In this document: piece by piece, positions 9,036 to 17,729 of the stretch | How the letters are laid out: each line of letters opens with the position of its first letter | How positions within the stretch are numbered: the first letter of the stretch is position 1 | Assembly: GCA_003222945.1 (NCBI GenBank) | Contig: QHXM01000105.1 | Coordinates: 1-38,700 of the forward strand | Length of the DNA stretch: 38,700 bases | Direction: 5' to 3' | Source: Acidobacteriota bacterium | Lineage (GTDB): Bacteria; Acidobacteriota; Blastocatellia; Pyrinomonadales; Pyrinomonadaceae | Notes under the pieces: generated by a model | Databases searched by the model: none | What the model saw: the letters and a program-made list of their open reading frames with translations, nothing else | Told to the model about the DNA's origin: nothing | Translations under genes and position numbers: made by a program

Positions 9036-9416
9036 TTAAATTCTCAATCCCGTTTGAAGGTAAGGAAAGGGAACGTGCTCGGCATCCCGCCCAGCATCGT
9101 GGAGTATGTCGAGCATTCGTTGAGCGCCCGTGTAGTTCAGAGAGTGAATGACAATTTGAGCATCGCGCTGGCTATCTGGATGTGAGGCGAGCCAAGCGGC
9201 TATGGCGTAGCCAGTGCGCTCGTCGTCAGGCTCATTTGAAAAGTAGTGTTCGTCCGCAAGGTCGTGGTCCAAGAGAATCGTCGCGTACTCGCGCTCCTCA
9301 AGCCAAACTTTAGCCTCGCGCACATCGCAAGTGACATCAAGAACATGCGAAGATAGCCTCTCCTGAAACCAAGCGCAACGCATCTCGTCATCTTCGACAA
9401 TCAGAACGCGACCCAT
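9036..9416 (-). CDS. Receiver-like protein, cyclic-phosphate-processing (cREC) type
   Basis: 126 residues forming a single receiver-like fold without an output domain. VLIVEDDE holds the acidic pair Asp9/Asp10. At the phosphoacceptor position the sequence is LLDHDL (Asp50-His51-Asp52), and the usual Thr/Ser strand reads IVIHSLNYTGA (His91, Ser92, Asn94). The DHDL plus HSxN combination is the hallmark of the receiver variant that Aravind and co-workers predicted to process cyclic phosphates rather than relay phosphate; ordinary response regulators lack both histidines. No histidine kinase is nearby. An ordinary single-domain response regulator is the alternative annotation but explains the histidines less well. 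It starts at an ATG just after a GCGGAT-type repeat region (9421-9500). Confidence 0.75.
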   Translation of the reverse strand: MGRVLIVEDDEMRCAWFQERLSSHVLDVTCDVREAKVWLEEREYATILLDHDLADEHYFSNEPDDERTGYAIAAWLASHPDSQRDAQIVIHSLNYTGAQRMLDILHDAGRDAEHVPFPYLQTGLRI

Positions 9417-9424
9417 ATAATTTC

Positions 9425-9500
9425 GGAATTCGGATGCGGATTGAAAAGCGGCTTTTACGTTCTCTTAAATCCGCCGGTCCGTTATCCGCACGTCCGCAAT
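9425..9500. repeat. Imperfect inverted repeat of the CGGATTG/CGGATGC type (locus I)
   Basis: The left part reads CGGATGCGGATTG and the right part ATCCGCACGTCCGCAATCG, complementary in blocks; the centre contains GAAAAGCGGCTTTTACG, which resembles the core seen in the other intergenic hairpins. It fills the gap between the UPF0182 gene and the cREC gene. Pairing is weaker than at the other loci. Confidence 0.55.
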
Positions 9501-9502
9501 CG

Positions 9503-12409
9503 TTAAGGTTTGCCCGTCGCTTTCTTCAACTCTTCAAGATCGCGTTTGAGCGCATCAAGCTTCTGGCCCGCTTCGCCTAGTTTGCCTTCGGCTGTGAGAC
9601 GCTGGTATTCGGCGAAGTCGTCCGAAGCGCGGTTGATAAGTTGCTGTGTCGTCGCGGGCTGCGCCTGCTGAGGCGTTTGTCCCTGCGGAGTCTCAGAAGG
9701 TTTAGGCTGAGCGTTCGGTTGTTCGGGCTTTGCTTGCTCGCCGGGCTTGGCTTGCGCTCCGCCTGCTGAGGGCTTCGCCCCTTCGCCAAAGAGTTTCGTC
9801 ACGGCTTCCTGAAAACTCGATCCGAAGACTAGATGGTCCTGCGTGGCTAGGACTACAAGACGCAATTCAGGCATGGGGCTTTTCTCTGCCTGCAAGTAGA
9901 TCGGTTCAACGTATAGAAGCGAACGACCAATAGGAATAACTAACAAATTGCCGGGGCGCACGCGCGAGCCTTGCTGATTCCAGAGTGAGAATTGGCCGGA
10001 TAGCTGCGAGTCTTGATTGATTCTCGCATCAATTTGAGCAGGTCCGTCAATCAGTCTTGATCTGGGGAAATTATAGACGAGAAGATGGCCGTAGTTGTCT
10101 CCATCGCTTCGTCCAGCCACCCAGCCAATCATGTTATTCTTGTTGGCTGGCGTGAAGGGCAAAATTTCTACGAACTCATTCTGTATCTGCTCGCCCGGCA
10201 GTTGCATCAATACAAAATAAGGTTCGAGCGGCTCAGTCTGTTGCTGCTGCTTATCCTGATTCATCGTGACACGACCTGCCACGCTCCAGACATCGTTGCG
10301 CTGGAAGAAGACGCTTGGGTTCGTCGTGTGATAAAGACCGAAGACATCGCCCTGCGCTCTGATTAACGTTTCTGGATAACGAACGTGACGGCGCAAGTCG
10401 GCTGGCATCTGGTTATTATCTTTGAAGAGCGCGGGGAAGATTGAGCGGTAGGCGTTAATCAAAGGGTCTTCCGTGTCGAAGACGTAGAAATTAACGTCGC
10501 CGTTGTATGCATCAATGGTAACCTTGACGCTGTTGCGTATGTAGTTGGCGGTCTTATTAGCAACCTGAGTGTGTCTTGAATATGGATAGCTCTGCGATTC
10601 CGTGTAAGCGTCTATGACCCAGAAGAGACGCCCGTCGTCTGTGACGACTATGTACGGGTCGTCGTCGTAAACCAGAAACGGCGCGAGAGCGTTGACGCGG
10701 TCGCGTATGTTGCGACGCATAAGGAGGCGACTGTCGGGCGTCACTGCATCAGAGAAGGGAAGCTTTGACAGATCGCCTAGCGCCCACGCTAGAAGAAATT
10801 TATGGAAGAAGCCACCGACTTGAATGCCGCCCGTGCCTTCATAGACTGTCGTATTGTCTGTTTCGCCTTGCGGGAAGTTGAACTCGACCTGCTTGGTCTT
10901 AACATAAACGTCCGTGTCTGTCTTTTGGCCGAAGTAGATTTCCGGGCGCGTCAGTTTTATCTCAGGCGCGCTCGATTCAATCGGCATGTTTGAGAGAATG
11001 AAGCGCGGCATTCCTTCGGGCGTGAATTCGTTCGCCGTGTTCATAGTAACGCCGTAGCCATGCGTGTAGATTAGCTTTTCGTTAATCCACGTTCGTGACT
11101 GCTCAGGCAGCTTGTTAACGTCCAACTCGCGCGCGGCGAGCATCATCTGTCGCGTTTGACCGCCGACCTGATAACGATCAACATCCACGTCCTGAAAATC
11201 GTAGTAAGGGCGAATCTCCTGAATCTGTCGAAGTGTGTCGCGCAGCGCGGACCAATCCCAGAGGCGTATGTTGTCAAGCGTCGTGCGATTGTTTGTAAGA
11301 TCAAAACCTTCGATTGAATCGTTAGCCTCAAAATCGCGCATCTCTATGCGTTCAAGTCCGAATGCGCGGCGCGTCCAAGTGATGTTGTCCTCTATGTAAG
11401 GCATTTCTTTCCCAAGCTCGTTCGGCTTGACCACAAAGCTCTGCACATAGGCTGGGATAATCATTCCAGCGACGACATAAGTTAAAAGGGGAAGCGCAAT
11501 TGCGCCGAGAATGAAACGCCGCTTGCGCATCGTGAATGCGTTGATGAGAATGATGGCTGCTGCGACTATTAGAGCGATTGCGACGATCAGGAGCGCTGGA
11601 AGGTAGTGGTTGCTTTCGGTGTAAGTGACGCCGGAGAAAGATTGATGGTCCTGCCACAGATATGGAAATCGCGCAAGGTAAGTGCGCCAGGCGCCCATCA
11701 GCAGAAAGGCTGCGAGCGAGATAGAGACGGCGACGAAAGTACTCCTTGCAATTGACTCCGTCGCGGCGCGGCTGGCTCTTTTCTGCGTCTTGGATAAAAT
11801 GGCAAGGACGGCAGCGATGATAAGTATGACGATAGTTATCTGTATCAGCCACCCGCTGACAATCTGGTGAACAGGCAGCGAGAAGAGATAGAAGCTGAGC
11901 GGCTTATGAAATATGGGATCAGGCGCAGGAGCGGAAGGTTGGTTCAGATAAAGCGCAATCTCGCGCCAGCCCTCTTTCATTCCCAGCCCGAAGCCCAGGC
12001 CGATTAGAATCGAGAGTATCCACGCGGCGGGACGAAAGAGTCGCGCAGGATTGATGCTGATGGTCTGATTATTGACGACAACTGTGCGACGTTCGAGCGT
12101 GCTCGCTGAGAATGCTCGTTCAAGCAGCCAGAACGCGCCGCGCAGGATGGCAACGGTCAGAGCAGCGAAGATGAGAAATACGTAGAGCTTCATGCGGAAG
12201 ATGTACCAATAGACAGATGAATAGCCTAGCGAGCCGAACCAGAGCGCGGAGATATAAATTGAGACTGAACGGAAGAGCGCGACTAGAATTACAATCGCAG
12301 CCACAATCAGAATGATTAGCTTGCGTCGCCCGCGCCGCTTAGGTTTTGACGGGCCAATGTCAATAATTTTATCGTCATCATTCAGGTCAATAGGAAAAGG
12401 TGTGCTCAT
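9503..12409 (-). CDS. UPF0182 family large membrane protein
   Basis: About 968 residues from the ATG at 12409, beginning MSTPFPIDLNDDD; upstream in-frame GTG (12442) and ATG (12421) codons exist, none with a clear Shine-Dalgarno, so the start is uncertain. The N-terminal third has seven or more hydrophobic helices (for example LIILIVAAIVILVALF, WLIQITIVILIIAAVLAIL, ALLIVAIALIVAAAIILI). A large soluble, probably extracytoplasmic domain follows, with family segments such as TWTRRAFGLE, YTHGYG and YNGDVNFYVFDTEDP. The end carries a low-complexity Ala/Pro/Gln/Lys linker and a coiled-coil-like tail (residues about 890-968) typical of the family. UPF0182 proteins are widespread in Actinobacteria, cyanobacteria and Acidobacteriota; their biochemical function is unknown. 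It is transcribed divergently from the NHL lipoprotein. Confidence 0.93.
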   Translation of the reverse strand: MSTPFPIDLNDDDKIIDIGPSKPKRRGRRKLIILIVAAIVILVALFRSVSIYISALWFGSLGYSSVYWYIFRMKLYVFLIFAALTVAILRGAFWLLERAFSASTLERRTVVVNNQTISINPARLFRPAAWILSILIGLGFGLGMKEGWREIALYLNQPSAPAPDPIFHKPLSFYLFSLPVHQIVSGWLIQITIVILIIAAVLAILSKTQKRASRAATESIARSTFVAVSISLAAFLLMGAWRTYLARFPYLWQDHQSFSGVTYTESNHYLPALLIVAIALIVAAAIILINAFTMRKRRFILGAIALPLLTYVVAGMIIPAYVQSFVVKPNELGKEMPYIEDNITWTRRAFGLERIEMRDFEANDSIEGFDLTNNRTTLDNIRLWDWSALRDTLRQIQEIRPYYDFQDVDVDRYQVGGQTRQMMLAARELDVNKLPEQSRTWINEKLIYTHGYGVTMNTANEFTPEGMPRFILSNMPIESSAPEIKLTRPEIYFGQKTDTDVYVKTKQVEFNFPQGETDNTTVYEGTGGIQVGGFFHKFLLAWALGDLSKLPFSDAVTPDSRLLMRRNIRDRVNALAPFLVYDDDPYIVVTDDGRLFWVIDAYTESQSYPYSRHTQVANKTANYIRNSVKVTIDAYNGDVNFYVFDTEDPLINAYRSIFPALFKDNNQMPADLRRHVRYPETLIRAQGDVFGLYHTTNPSVFFQRNDVWSVAGRVTMNQDKQQQQTEPLEPYFVLMQLPGEQIQNEFVEILPFTPANKNNMIGWVAGRSDGDNYGHLLVYNFPRSRLIDGPAQIDARINQDSQLSGQFSLWNQQGSRVRPGNLLVIPIGRSLLYVEPIYLQAEKSPMPELRLVVLATQDHLVFGSSFQEAVTKLFGEGAKPSAGGAQAKPGEQAKPEQPNAQPKPSETPQGQTPQQAQPATTQQLINRASDDFAEYQRLTAEGKLGEAGQKLDALKRDLEELKKATGKP

Positions 12410-12524
12410 GAGGCATAGCATACGCCTAACCCTGCGCAACACTCAATACCGTTTGCTTTGAGAAGAAGCAGGCGATAGTTAATCATCGCCATATTAAATT
12501 CACTGAAAACAGAAACAAATTTTC

Positions 12525-14630
12525 TTGAAATCAATCCTTAAAATCCGAATCCTGCTTATCCTTCTTTGCCTGGCCGCATCATTTCTTGGCCTCGCTTGCT
12601 CACGCGCGCCGCAACCGCGCACGCCGCTCAACAGGATACGCACGATTGCAGGATCAAACTCTGTTCGCTTCAATGATCCGTTCGGTATAGCTTTCGCTTC
12701 AGATGGTACGATCTATGTTTCGGATGGCAAAGCGGAGCGCATATGGCAGATTGCGCCGGACGGAAGCGTAAAATCTGTTGCAGAAAATCTGAGCACACCT
12801 TCAGCGATTGCTCTAGCGCCTGATGGCACGCTTATCGTAGCAGACACAGGTTCGCACACAATCAAACGAGTCGTTCCGCAAACAGGAAGCGTAACAGTTA
12901 TAGCAGGAGTCGAAGGCCGTGCAGGTTTCAAAGATGGAAACGGCGCGGAAGCTCTCTTCAACGGTCCGGTTGGCGTTGCTGTGAAGCGCGATGGAACGAT
13001 CTTCGTCGCGGATACTTACAATGATCGAATTCGCTCGATTGATAAGCAGGGAGAAGTGCGCGCAGTTGCAGGCGGAGACGAGGCGGGGTTCGCAGATTCT
13101 ACGAATGGACGGGACGCGCGATTCGATACGCCCTGCGGAATCGCTGTGGATGTGGACGGAACGTTGATCGTAGCCGACACTGGAAACAATCGTCTGCGCC
13201 GCGTCGGGTTAGATGGAGCGGTGACGACGATTGCAGGAGCGGGCATACGAAGCAGTCAGGACGGAGCTTTACAGGATGCTTCATTCAACGCGCCAGCGAG
13301 CGTTGCCGTTGATGAAGAGGGCACGATTTACATCGCAGAAGCAGGCGGCTCTGCCATTCGCGTTTGCAGTCTTGGTCTATGGCCGCATGTTACTACTCTT
13401 GCGGGCGTCGCGGATTCCGGTCTGCTCGATGGCGAACTTGAACGCGCGCGTCTTAACAGTCCATATGGCATCGCTATCTCAACTGACGGAACTTTAATCG
13501 TCGCGGACACCGGCAACAGACTCGTTCGCGCTCTTTTGAGAGAAGGCGATTCGCGCGGCGTGGAATTGACGCGCGAAAGTGTGGAAGCTATGCGACCGAA
13601 GGCTTCTGATTTTAGAAAGCAAGCGCCTCCACGCTGGCCTTATGATCCGCCGGAGCGCCCGCGCGAGATAGCTGCTACTTTCGGTGAAGTTCGCGGAGAG
13701 GTGGGCGAGGGCCGAGAGGCGTGGTTTCATAACGGGCTTGATATTCCGGGCGCGTATGGCGAGACGGCCAGACTTGTTCGGTCCGAAAAAATTCTGCGCC
13801 CGCTCGCGGTTGACGATGTCGGAGGCGTGCGCGAGCGAATACGGTTTCCGACAATGGGCTACATACACTTGCGCATAGGGCGCGATCAGGATGATAAGCC
13901 TTTCATGGACGACCGTTTCATTCTACGGCGCGATGCGAAGGGAAAAGTTGCGGGCGTTCGCGTCCGGCGCGGGACTGCTTTTAAGGCTGGCGATGCTGTG
14001 GGGACGCTCAACAATCAGAATCACGTCCACCTTATTGCTGGTCCGACAGGCTCTGAGTTCAACGCGCTCGCGGCGCTCGAACTGCCCGGCGTGAAAGATA
14101 CGGTTGCGCCCGTGATTGAAAAAGATGGCGTGCGGCTTTTCGATAATGAGTGGAGAGAGTTCGCCGACGCTTCTTCATCGAAAGATGCGAAACAGGCCAG
14201 AAGTAGCCCGCTTGTAGTTCGCGGCGATGTACGTGTCGTCGTTCGCGCTTACGATCAGATGGACGGGAACGCAACGCGGCGTCGTCTGGGCCTGTATCAA
14301 CTCGGCTATCAGGTTCTCAACGTGGATGGAAGTCCCGCTCAAGGATTCGCTGAACCGCGCTGGACAATTTCGTTTGAGAGTTTGCCTGATGATGCGAGGG
14401 CAGCGCCGCTCGCTTACGCGCAGGGCAGCAAGGCGAATGCAACGGGCGAGACAATCTTCGCCTACATCGTTACAAACATAATCCGTGACCGCGTGGCACA
14501 GGAAGATTTCTGGCACAGTTCGGAACTGCCGGAAGGCGATTACATCCTGCGCGTTTTCGCAGCAGACTACTTCGGGAATAAGAGTACACGCGATGTGGCC
14601 GTGAGGGTTGTTTCAAACAATATGCGATAA
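12525..14630 (+). CDS. Lipoprotein with NHL beta-propeller fused to M23/LytM-like peptidase domain
   Basis: 701 residues. A lipoprotein signal ends in LGLAC with Cys25. Residues about 38-340 hold six NHL-type repeats, each with a DGTxxVADTGNxRxR-like strand, forming a propeller. After a Pro-rich linker comes a region with LytM/M23 endopeptidase features: FHNGLDIPGAYG (His402, Asp406), GYIHLRIG (His448), FKAGDAVGTLNNQNHVHL (His500, His502). The HxxxD and HxH zinc motifs are both intact, so peptidoglycan peptidase activity is plausible. The C-terminal part (about 530-701) looks beta-rich and Ig-like, ending DYILRVFAADYFGNKSTRDV. The start is TTG at 12525 with no strong Shine-Dalgarno; it is chosen because the signal peptide begins there. 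I infer an outer-membrane or periplasmic enzyme with a binding propeller. Confidence 0.85.
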   Translation: MKSILKIRILLILLCLAASFLGLACSRAPQPRTPLNRIRTIAGSNSVRFNDPFGIAFASDGTIYVSDGKAERIWQIAPDGSVKSVAENLSTPSAIALAPDGTLIVADTGSHTIKRVVPQTGSVTVIAGVEGRAGFKDGNGAEALFNGPVGVAVKRDGTIFVADTYNDRIRSIDKQGEVRAVAGGDEAGFADSTNGRDARFDTPCGIAVDVDGTLIVADTGNNRLRRVGLDGAVTTIAGAGIRSSQDGALQDASFNAPASVAVDEEGTIYIAEAGGSAIRVCSLGLWPHVTTLAGVADSGLLDGELERARLNSPYGIAISTDGTLIVADTGNRLVRALLREGDSRGVELTRESVEAMRPKASDFRKQAPPRWPYDPPERPREIAATFGEVRGEVGEGREAWFHNGLDIPGAYGETARLVRSEKILRPLAVDDVGGVRERIRFPTMGYIHLRIGRDQDDKPFMDDRFILRRDAKGKVAGVRVRRGTAFKAGDAVGTLNNQNHVHLIAGPTGSEFNALAALELPGVKDTVAPVIEKDGVRLFDNEWREFADASSSKDAKQARSSPLVVRGDVRVVVRAYDQMDGNATRRRLGLYQLGYQVLNVDGSPAQGFAEPRWTISFESLPDDARAAPLAYAQGSKANATGETIFAYIVTNIIRDRVAQEDFWHSSELPEGDYILRVFAADYFGNKSTRDVAVRVVSNNMR

Positions 14631-14734
14631 CAATTTCAAAAATCGCTTCGGAAGAGTTATATTAACGCTCTCGAACAGCTTGACCGTTAGCGCTCTCGTT
14701 CATAACTTCCCGGAAACATCTTTAAGTAATCCCG

Positions 14735-14740
14735 AAGGAG
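14735..14740 (+). promoter_or_regulatory. Ribosome binding site fixing the start of the Xaa-Pro aminopeptidase
   Basis: AAGGAG lies eight bases before a GTG at 14749. It supports starting there rather than at the upstream in-frame ATG at 14608, which overlaps the previous gene and has no signal peptide directly behind it. Confidence 0.8.
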
Positions 14741-14748
14741 ATAAAGCA

Positions 14749-16533
14749 GTGAACAACGCCCGCTCGCAACGCCAACTCCTGGCTGCCCTGGTCCTCGTTT
14801 CTTCTCTCTTTACATTGACCTATCAATCGTCGGCAAATTCAAACGGAGACAAGGATAGATCGCCCGCGCCTGTCATACGCGCCGCGCCGCCCGCGCCTGC
14901 CATTGACGATAAAGAGCGGCTTGCTGAACTCGCTTCGCGTCGAGCGCGTGTTGCAGAGAAGATTGGACCGAATAGCGTTCTGGTGCTCTTCAGCGCAGAC
15001 CCGCGCGTCTATGCCAATGACGTGGATTACGAGTATCGTCAGGAGAACAATCTCTTCTATTTGACGAACCTGAAGCAGAAGGGTGCGACGCTCGTGCTCA
15101 TTCCGGGTAATCAGCAGATGCACGAAATACTCTTTCTGCCTAGACGCGACCCGACAGCCGAGACATGGACAGGCCACATGTACAGCGCAGAAGAAGCACA
15201 GGCCGCTTCAGGCATACGCGAGATTTGGGAGGCGAAAGAGTTCGAGCCATTCATGCGCGCTCTGAGGAATCGTCAAGCGTATCGTCCGAAGGCAGAGGCT
15301 ATATTCATGTCGGCAAGCGCGCACGGTTCGACTCAATCTGCAATGATTGGCGGCGCTGCGAACGCTGGACAGGCAAATTTGCCGACGGGCTTTGAAAATC
15401 TTTTCAGCGCGATGGCAAGAGATGAAGCCTCGCTCTATCTTCTGCTGCCGCGCGAGGATGAGAGCCGAGAGTATAAACAAGAGCAGGCGTTCGCGGCACA
15501 GTGGGCAAGATCAGCGGGCGGCTTTAACGTCCGCAACGCCGCGCCCGTCTTCGCTCAGATGCGCCTTATAAAATCGCCGATGGAGTTGAAGCTATTGCAG
15601 CACGCGATTGACATCACGACGGAGGCTCACGAGCGTGCGATGGCTGTCGCTGGAAGGTCTGAGTGGGAATACGAGGTAGAGAGCGAGATAGTCTATACCT
15701 ACAAGCGACGCAACGCGGACCACTGGGGCTATCCAGATATTGTTGGCTGTGGTCCGAATGCAACGACACTTCACTATCAGGAAGCGCAGGGACGCGTAAA
15801 GCCTGGCGATCTTCTGTTGATGGACGTGGGCGCTGAATACGGTCATTACACTGCGGACGTGACGCGGACGTTTCCTGTGAACGGAAAGTTCTCGCCCGAA
15901 CAACGCGACATCTACCAGATTGTTTACGACGCGCAAGAAGCCGTTGCAGCAGCTACGCGTCCCGGCGCAACCTTTCCGACAGACGTTCACAACGCTGGAG
16001 TCGAGAAGATTAAAGACGGCCTGCTGAAGCTTGGACTGATTACCGATAGAAACGGAACGATTACGCTTCCGGGTTCAACAGAGCTGCAGCCTCAGTATCG
16101 CATCTGGTTCATGCACGGAACATCGCACTGGTTGGGGATGAACGTTCACGACGTTGGCGGGCGAAACGTGAAGCTTCAGCCCGGAATGGTCTTCACAAAC
16201 GAACCCGGCATATACATTCGCGGAGACGCTCTCGACAATCTGCCGAAGACGCCTGAGAACCAGCGATTCATTGAAGCCGTTCGTCCTGCGTTTGAGAAGT
16301 ACAAGAACATAGGCGTCCGCATAGAAGACGACCTGCTCGTGACAGAGAAAGACGCGAAGTGGTTGTCGGGTGCGCTGCCTCGCTCAATCGCAGACATAGA
16401 AGCCTTCATGGCACGCGCGCCCAAAGAGATAAGCATCAGCGCACTTGAGATGCGATGGCTTGAAAGCAGGATTTTTCCGCTACCTGCTGTCGCATTGAAT
16501 GCTAGAAGAGATTTACGATTTGGCAGAGATTGA
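14749..16533 (+). CDS. Secreted Xaa-Pro aminopeptidase (M24B)
   Basis: 594 residues from GTG 14749. An N-terminal signal (SQRQLLAALVLVSSLFTLTYQ) indicates export, followed by a Pro/Ala-rich linker and an N-terminal creatinase-like domain (about residues 60-240). The C-terminal pita-bread domain keeps all five metal ligands: two Asp in MDVGAEYGHYTADVTRTF, His in HGTSHWLGMNVHD, Glu in FTNEPGIYI and Glu in GVRIEDDLLVTE. It removes N-terminal residues preceding proline using a dinuclear metal centre. The in-frame ATG at 14608 would overlap the previous gene by 23 bp and bury the signal peptide, so it is rejected. A free-standing peptide-scavenging role fits the other exported peptidases in the window. 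Confidence 0.95.
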   Translation: MNNARSQRQLLAALVLVSSLFTLTYQSSANSNGDKDRSPAPVIRAAPPAPAIDDKERLAELASRRARVAEKIGPNSVLVLFSADPRVYANDVDYEYRQENNLFYLTNLKQKGATLVLIPGNQQMHEILFLPRRDPTAETWTGHMYSAEEAQAASGIREIWEAKEFEPFMRALRNRQAYRPKAEAIFMSASAHGSTQSAMIGGAANAGQANLPTGFENLFSAMARDEASLYLLLPREDESREYKQEQAFAAQWARSAGGFNVRNAAPVFAQMRLIKSPMELKLLQHAIDITTEAHERAMAVAGRSEWEYEVESEIVYTYKRRNADHWGYPDIVGCGPNATTLHYQEAQGRVKPGDLLLMDVGAEYGHYTADVTRTFPVNGKFSPEQRDIYQIVYDAQEAVAAATRPGATFPTDVHNAGVEKIKDGLLKLGLITDRNGTITLPGSTELQPQYRIWFMHGTSHWLGMNVHDVGGRNVKLQPGMVFTNEPGIYIRGDALDNLPKTPENQRFIEAVRPAFEKYKNIGVRIEDDLLVTEKDAKWLSGALPRSIADIEAFMARAPKEISISALEMRWLESRIFPLPAVALNARRDLRFGRD

Positions 16534-16576
16534 AGAGAGACAAATTCAGTGAAGCTAGTTTAAATGGATTATCCGG

Positions 16577-16774
16577 CTAGATGCCATCTCGTTTCAACTC
16601 GGCAAGAAGTTCATCGTGTGAAATAGACTCATCGTTGCGCCGTTCAGCTACAGACGCGAGGTCTTGTAAATCTTCGAGCAGTTCCTCAAATTCATAGATG
16701 GGCAAAATAACAGCAGTCTTTTCGCCCGCCTGATTCGTCACATTCTGAAGATCATCCTGTTTCAGGATTAGCAT
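16577..16774 (-). CDS. Phd/YefM-type antitoxin-like protein (no partner toxin adjacent)
   Basis: About 65 residues from ATG 16774 (a TTG lies two codons upstream). The pattern is AGEKTAVILPIYEFEELLEDLQDL followed in the C-terminus by ERRNDESISHDELLAELKRDG; the first part is the end of a Phd/YefM DNA-binding fold and the second the toxin-binding helix typical of these antitoxins. No RelE/ParE, PIN or Doc-type toxin frame is seen next to it: upstream on the same strand is the FHA gene, downstream the convergent aminopeptidase. It is therefore an orphan antitoxin or a remnant of a module. Confidence 0.7.
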   Translation of the reverse strand: MLILKQDDLQNVTNQAGEKTAVILPIYEFEELLEDLQDLASVAERRNDESISHDELLAELKRDGI

Positions 16775-16832
16775 TCTCAAGCATTTTACGACTTTTTTTC
16801 AAGTTAAATTATCTGCTGACGCCTATCGTTTA

Positions 16833-17690
16833 TTATGGCTGGATTCGCAATGTGAAACTGCAAATCTCAATCTTCTGGTCGGGAGCGACCGGCGTGCGCT
16901 GCTCGCGTGGGACTTCCTGGCCGTTGATGAGGGTGGCGTTGCGTCCCTTCGGTGTGAACCAGAATTGGCCGTTCTGATCTCGTTCGAGCGTGGCGTGTAT
17001 GCGGCTTACTTCCGGGTCGCCCTTTATCGGAAGATCAACTGTGACGGAGCGCGAGCCGCGACCTATTGTGATCTCTGATTTTGAAATGGGAATTACGGAT
17101 TGACGAACGCCCTGATGCCAGACCTCAACGTTGTAGAGAATCTGTGTGCGCGGGCGGACCACTGTTGAATCGTCGCCTGTTGGCGCAAGGTCTAAGACCT
17201 CCGCGCCCTGCTGAGCGCCTGGCATAGAAGTCTTCAGCATCTGCTCATTGGGTCGCGCTGTGACCATCGTGTGGCCGCTCTCGGTTTCGTCCCAGACAGG
17301 CTGAACGCGAAACTCTCCCTTGTTGAGCGTGCCGTCAACGCGCAGTTCAACTGCGAAGGATTTCGTTGCGAGTTGTGTTTGGCCGGATAGTTCGCGTGCG
17401 CGCTCCGATAGAACGTGAAAGAGTCCCTGCTCCAATCCGCGACGCTTCTCGCCCTGCCACTCGCGGTCGTCGTCGTTGCTTAAATAGACGATGTACTCGC
17501 GCGGTATGAATGTTGGACCGCCGGGCGGCGTGAACATCTCGCGCTGCATTGCGGCTTCGACTTCGCGCGCGACCTTTACTAAAAACTCTTCCCAGACGCG
17601 GCGCGGTCGCGCCTGCTCGTCCGCATCCAATAGAGGGTCTTCCGCACCCTCGCCGTCAATCCATCTACGAATGGATTCAAGTAGCCCCAC
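16833..17690 (-). CDS. FHA-domain protein with DUF3662-like N-terminus
   Basis: 285 residues. The N-terminal part (about 30-150) resembles the DUF3662 region of actinobacterial FhaA: FTPPGGPTFIPREYIVYLSNDDDREW followed by a strand-helix domain. A linker leads to a C-terminal FHA domain (about 205-285) with GRGSRSV, VSRIHATL and a loop NATLINGQEV; FHA domains bind phosphothreonine peptides. The gene is 39 bp downstream of the Ser/Thr kinase and is the last gene of the kinase/cell-wall cluster, so it probably reads phosphothreonine marks made by that kinase. The loop lacks the most common SxNG order (here RNATLING), which may shift specificity. Confidence 0.88.
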   Translation of the reverse strand: MGLLESIRRWIDGEGAEDPLLDADEQARPRRVWEEFLVKVAREVEAAMQREMFTPPGGPTFIPREYIVYLSNDDDREWQGEKRRGLEQGLFHVLSERARELSGQTQLATKSFAVELRVDGTLNKGEFRVQPVWDETESGHTMVTARPNEQMLKTSMPGAQQGAEVLDLAPTGDDSTVVRPRTQILYNVEVWHQGVRQSVIPISKSEITIGRGSRSVTVDLPIKGDPEVSRIHATLERDQNGQFWFTPKGRNATLINGQEVPREQRTPVAPDQKIEICSFTLRIQP

Positions 17691-17729
17691 AGTTTTTATC
17701 CTCGCTCCTTTAGAAGCTTCGCATTAAGA

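Noticed and set aside
14608-14748. Longer Xaa-Pro aminopeptidase starting at ATG 14608
   Set aside because: It overlaps the preceding gene, would bury the signal peptide, and a GTG with AAGGAG at ideal spacing exists at 14749.
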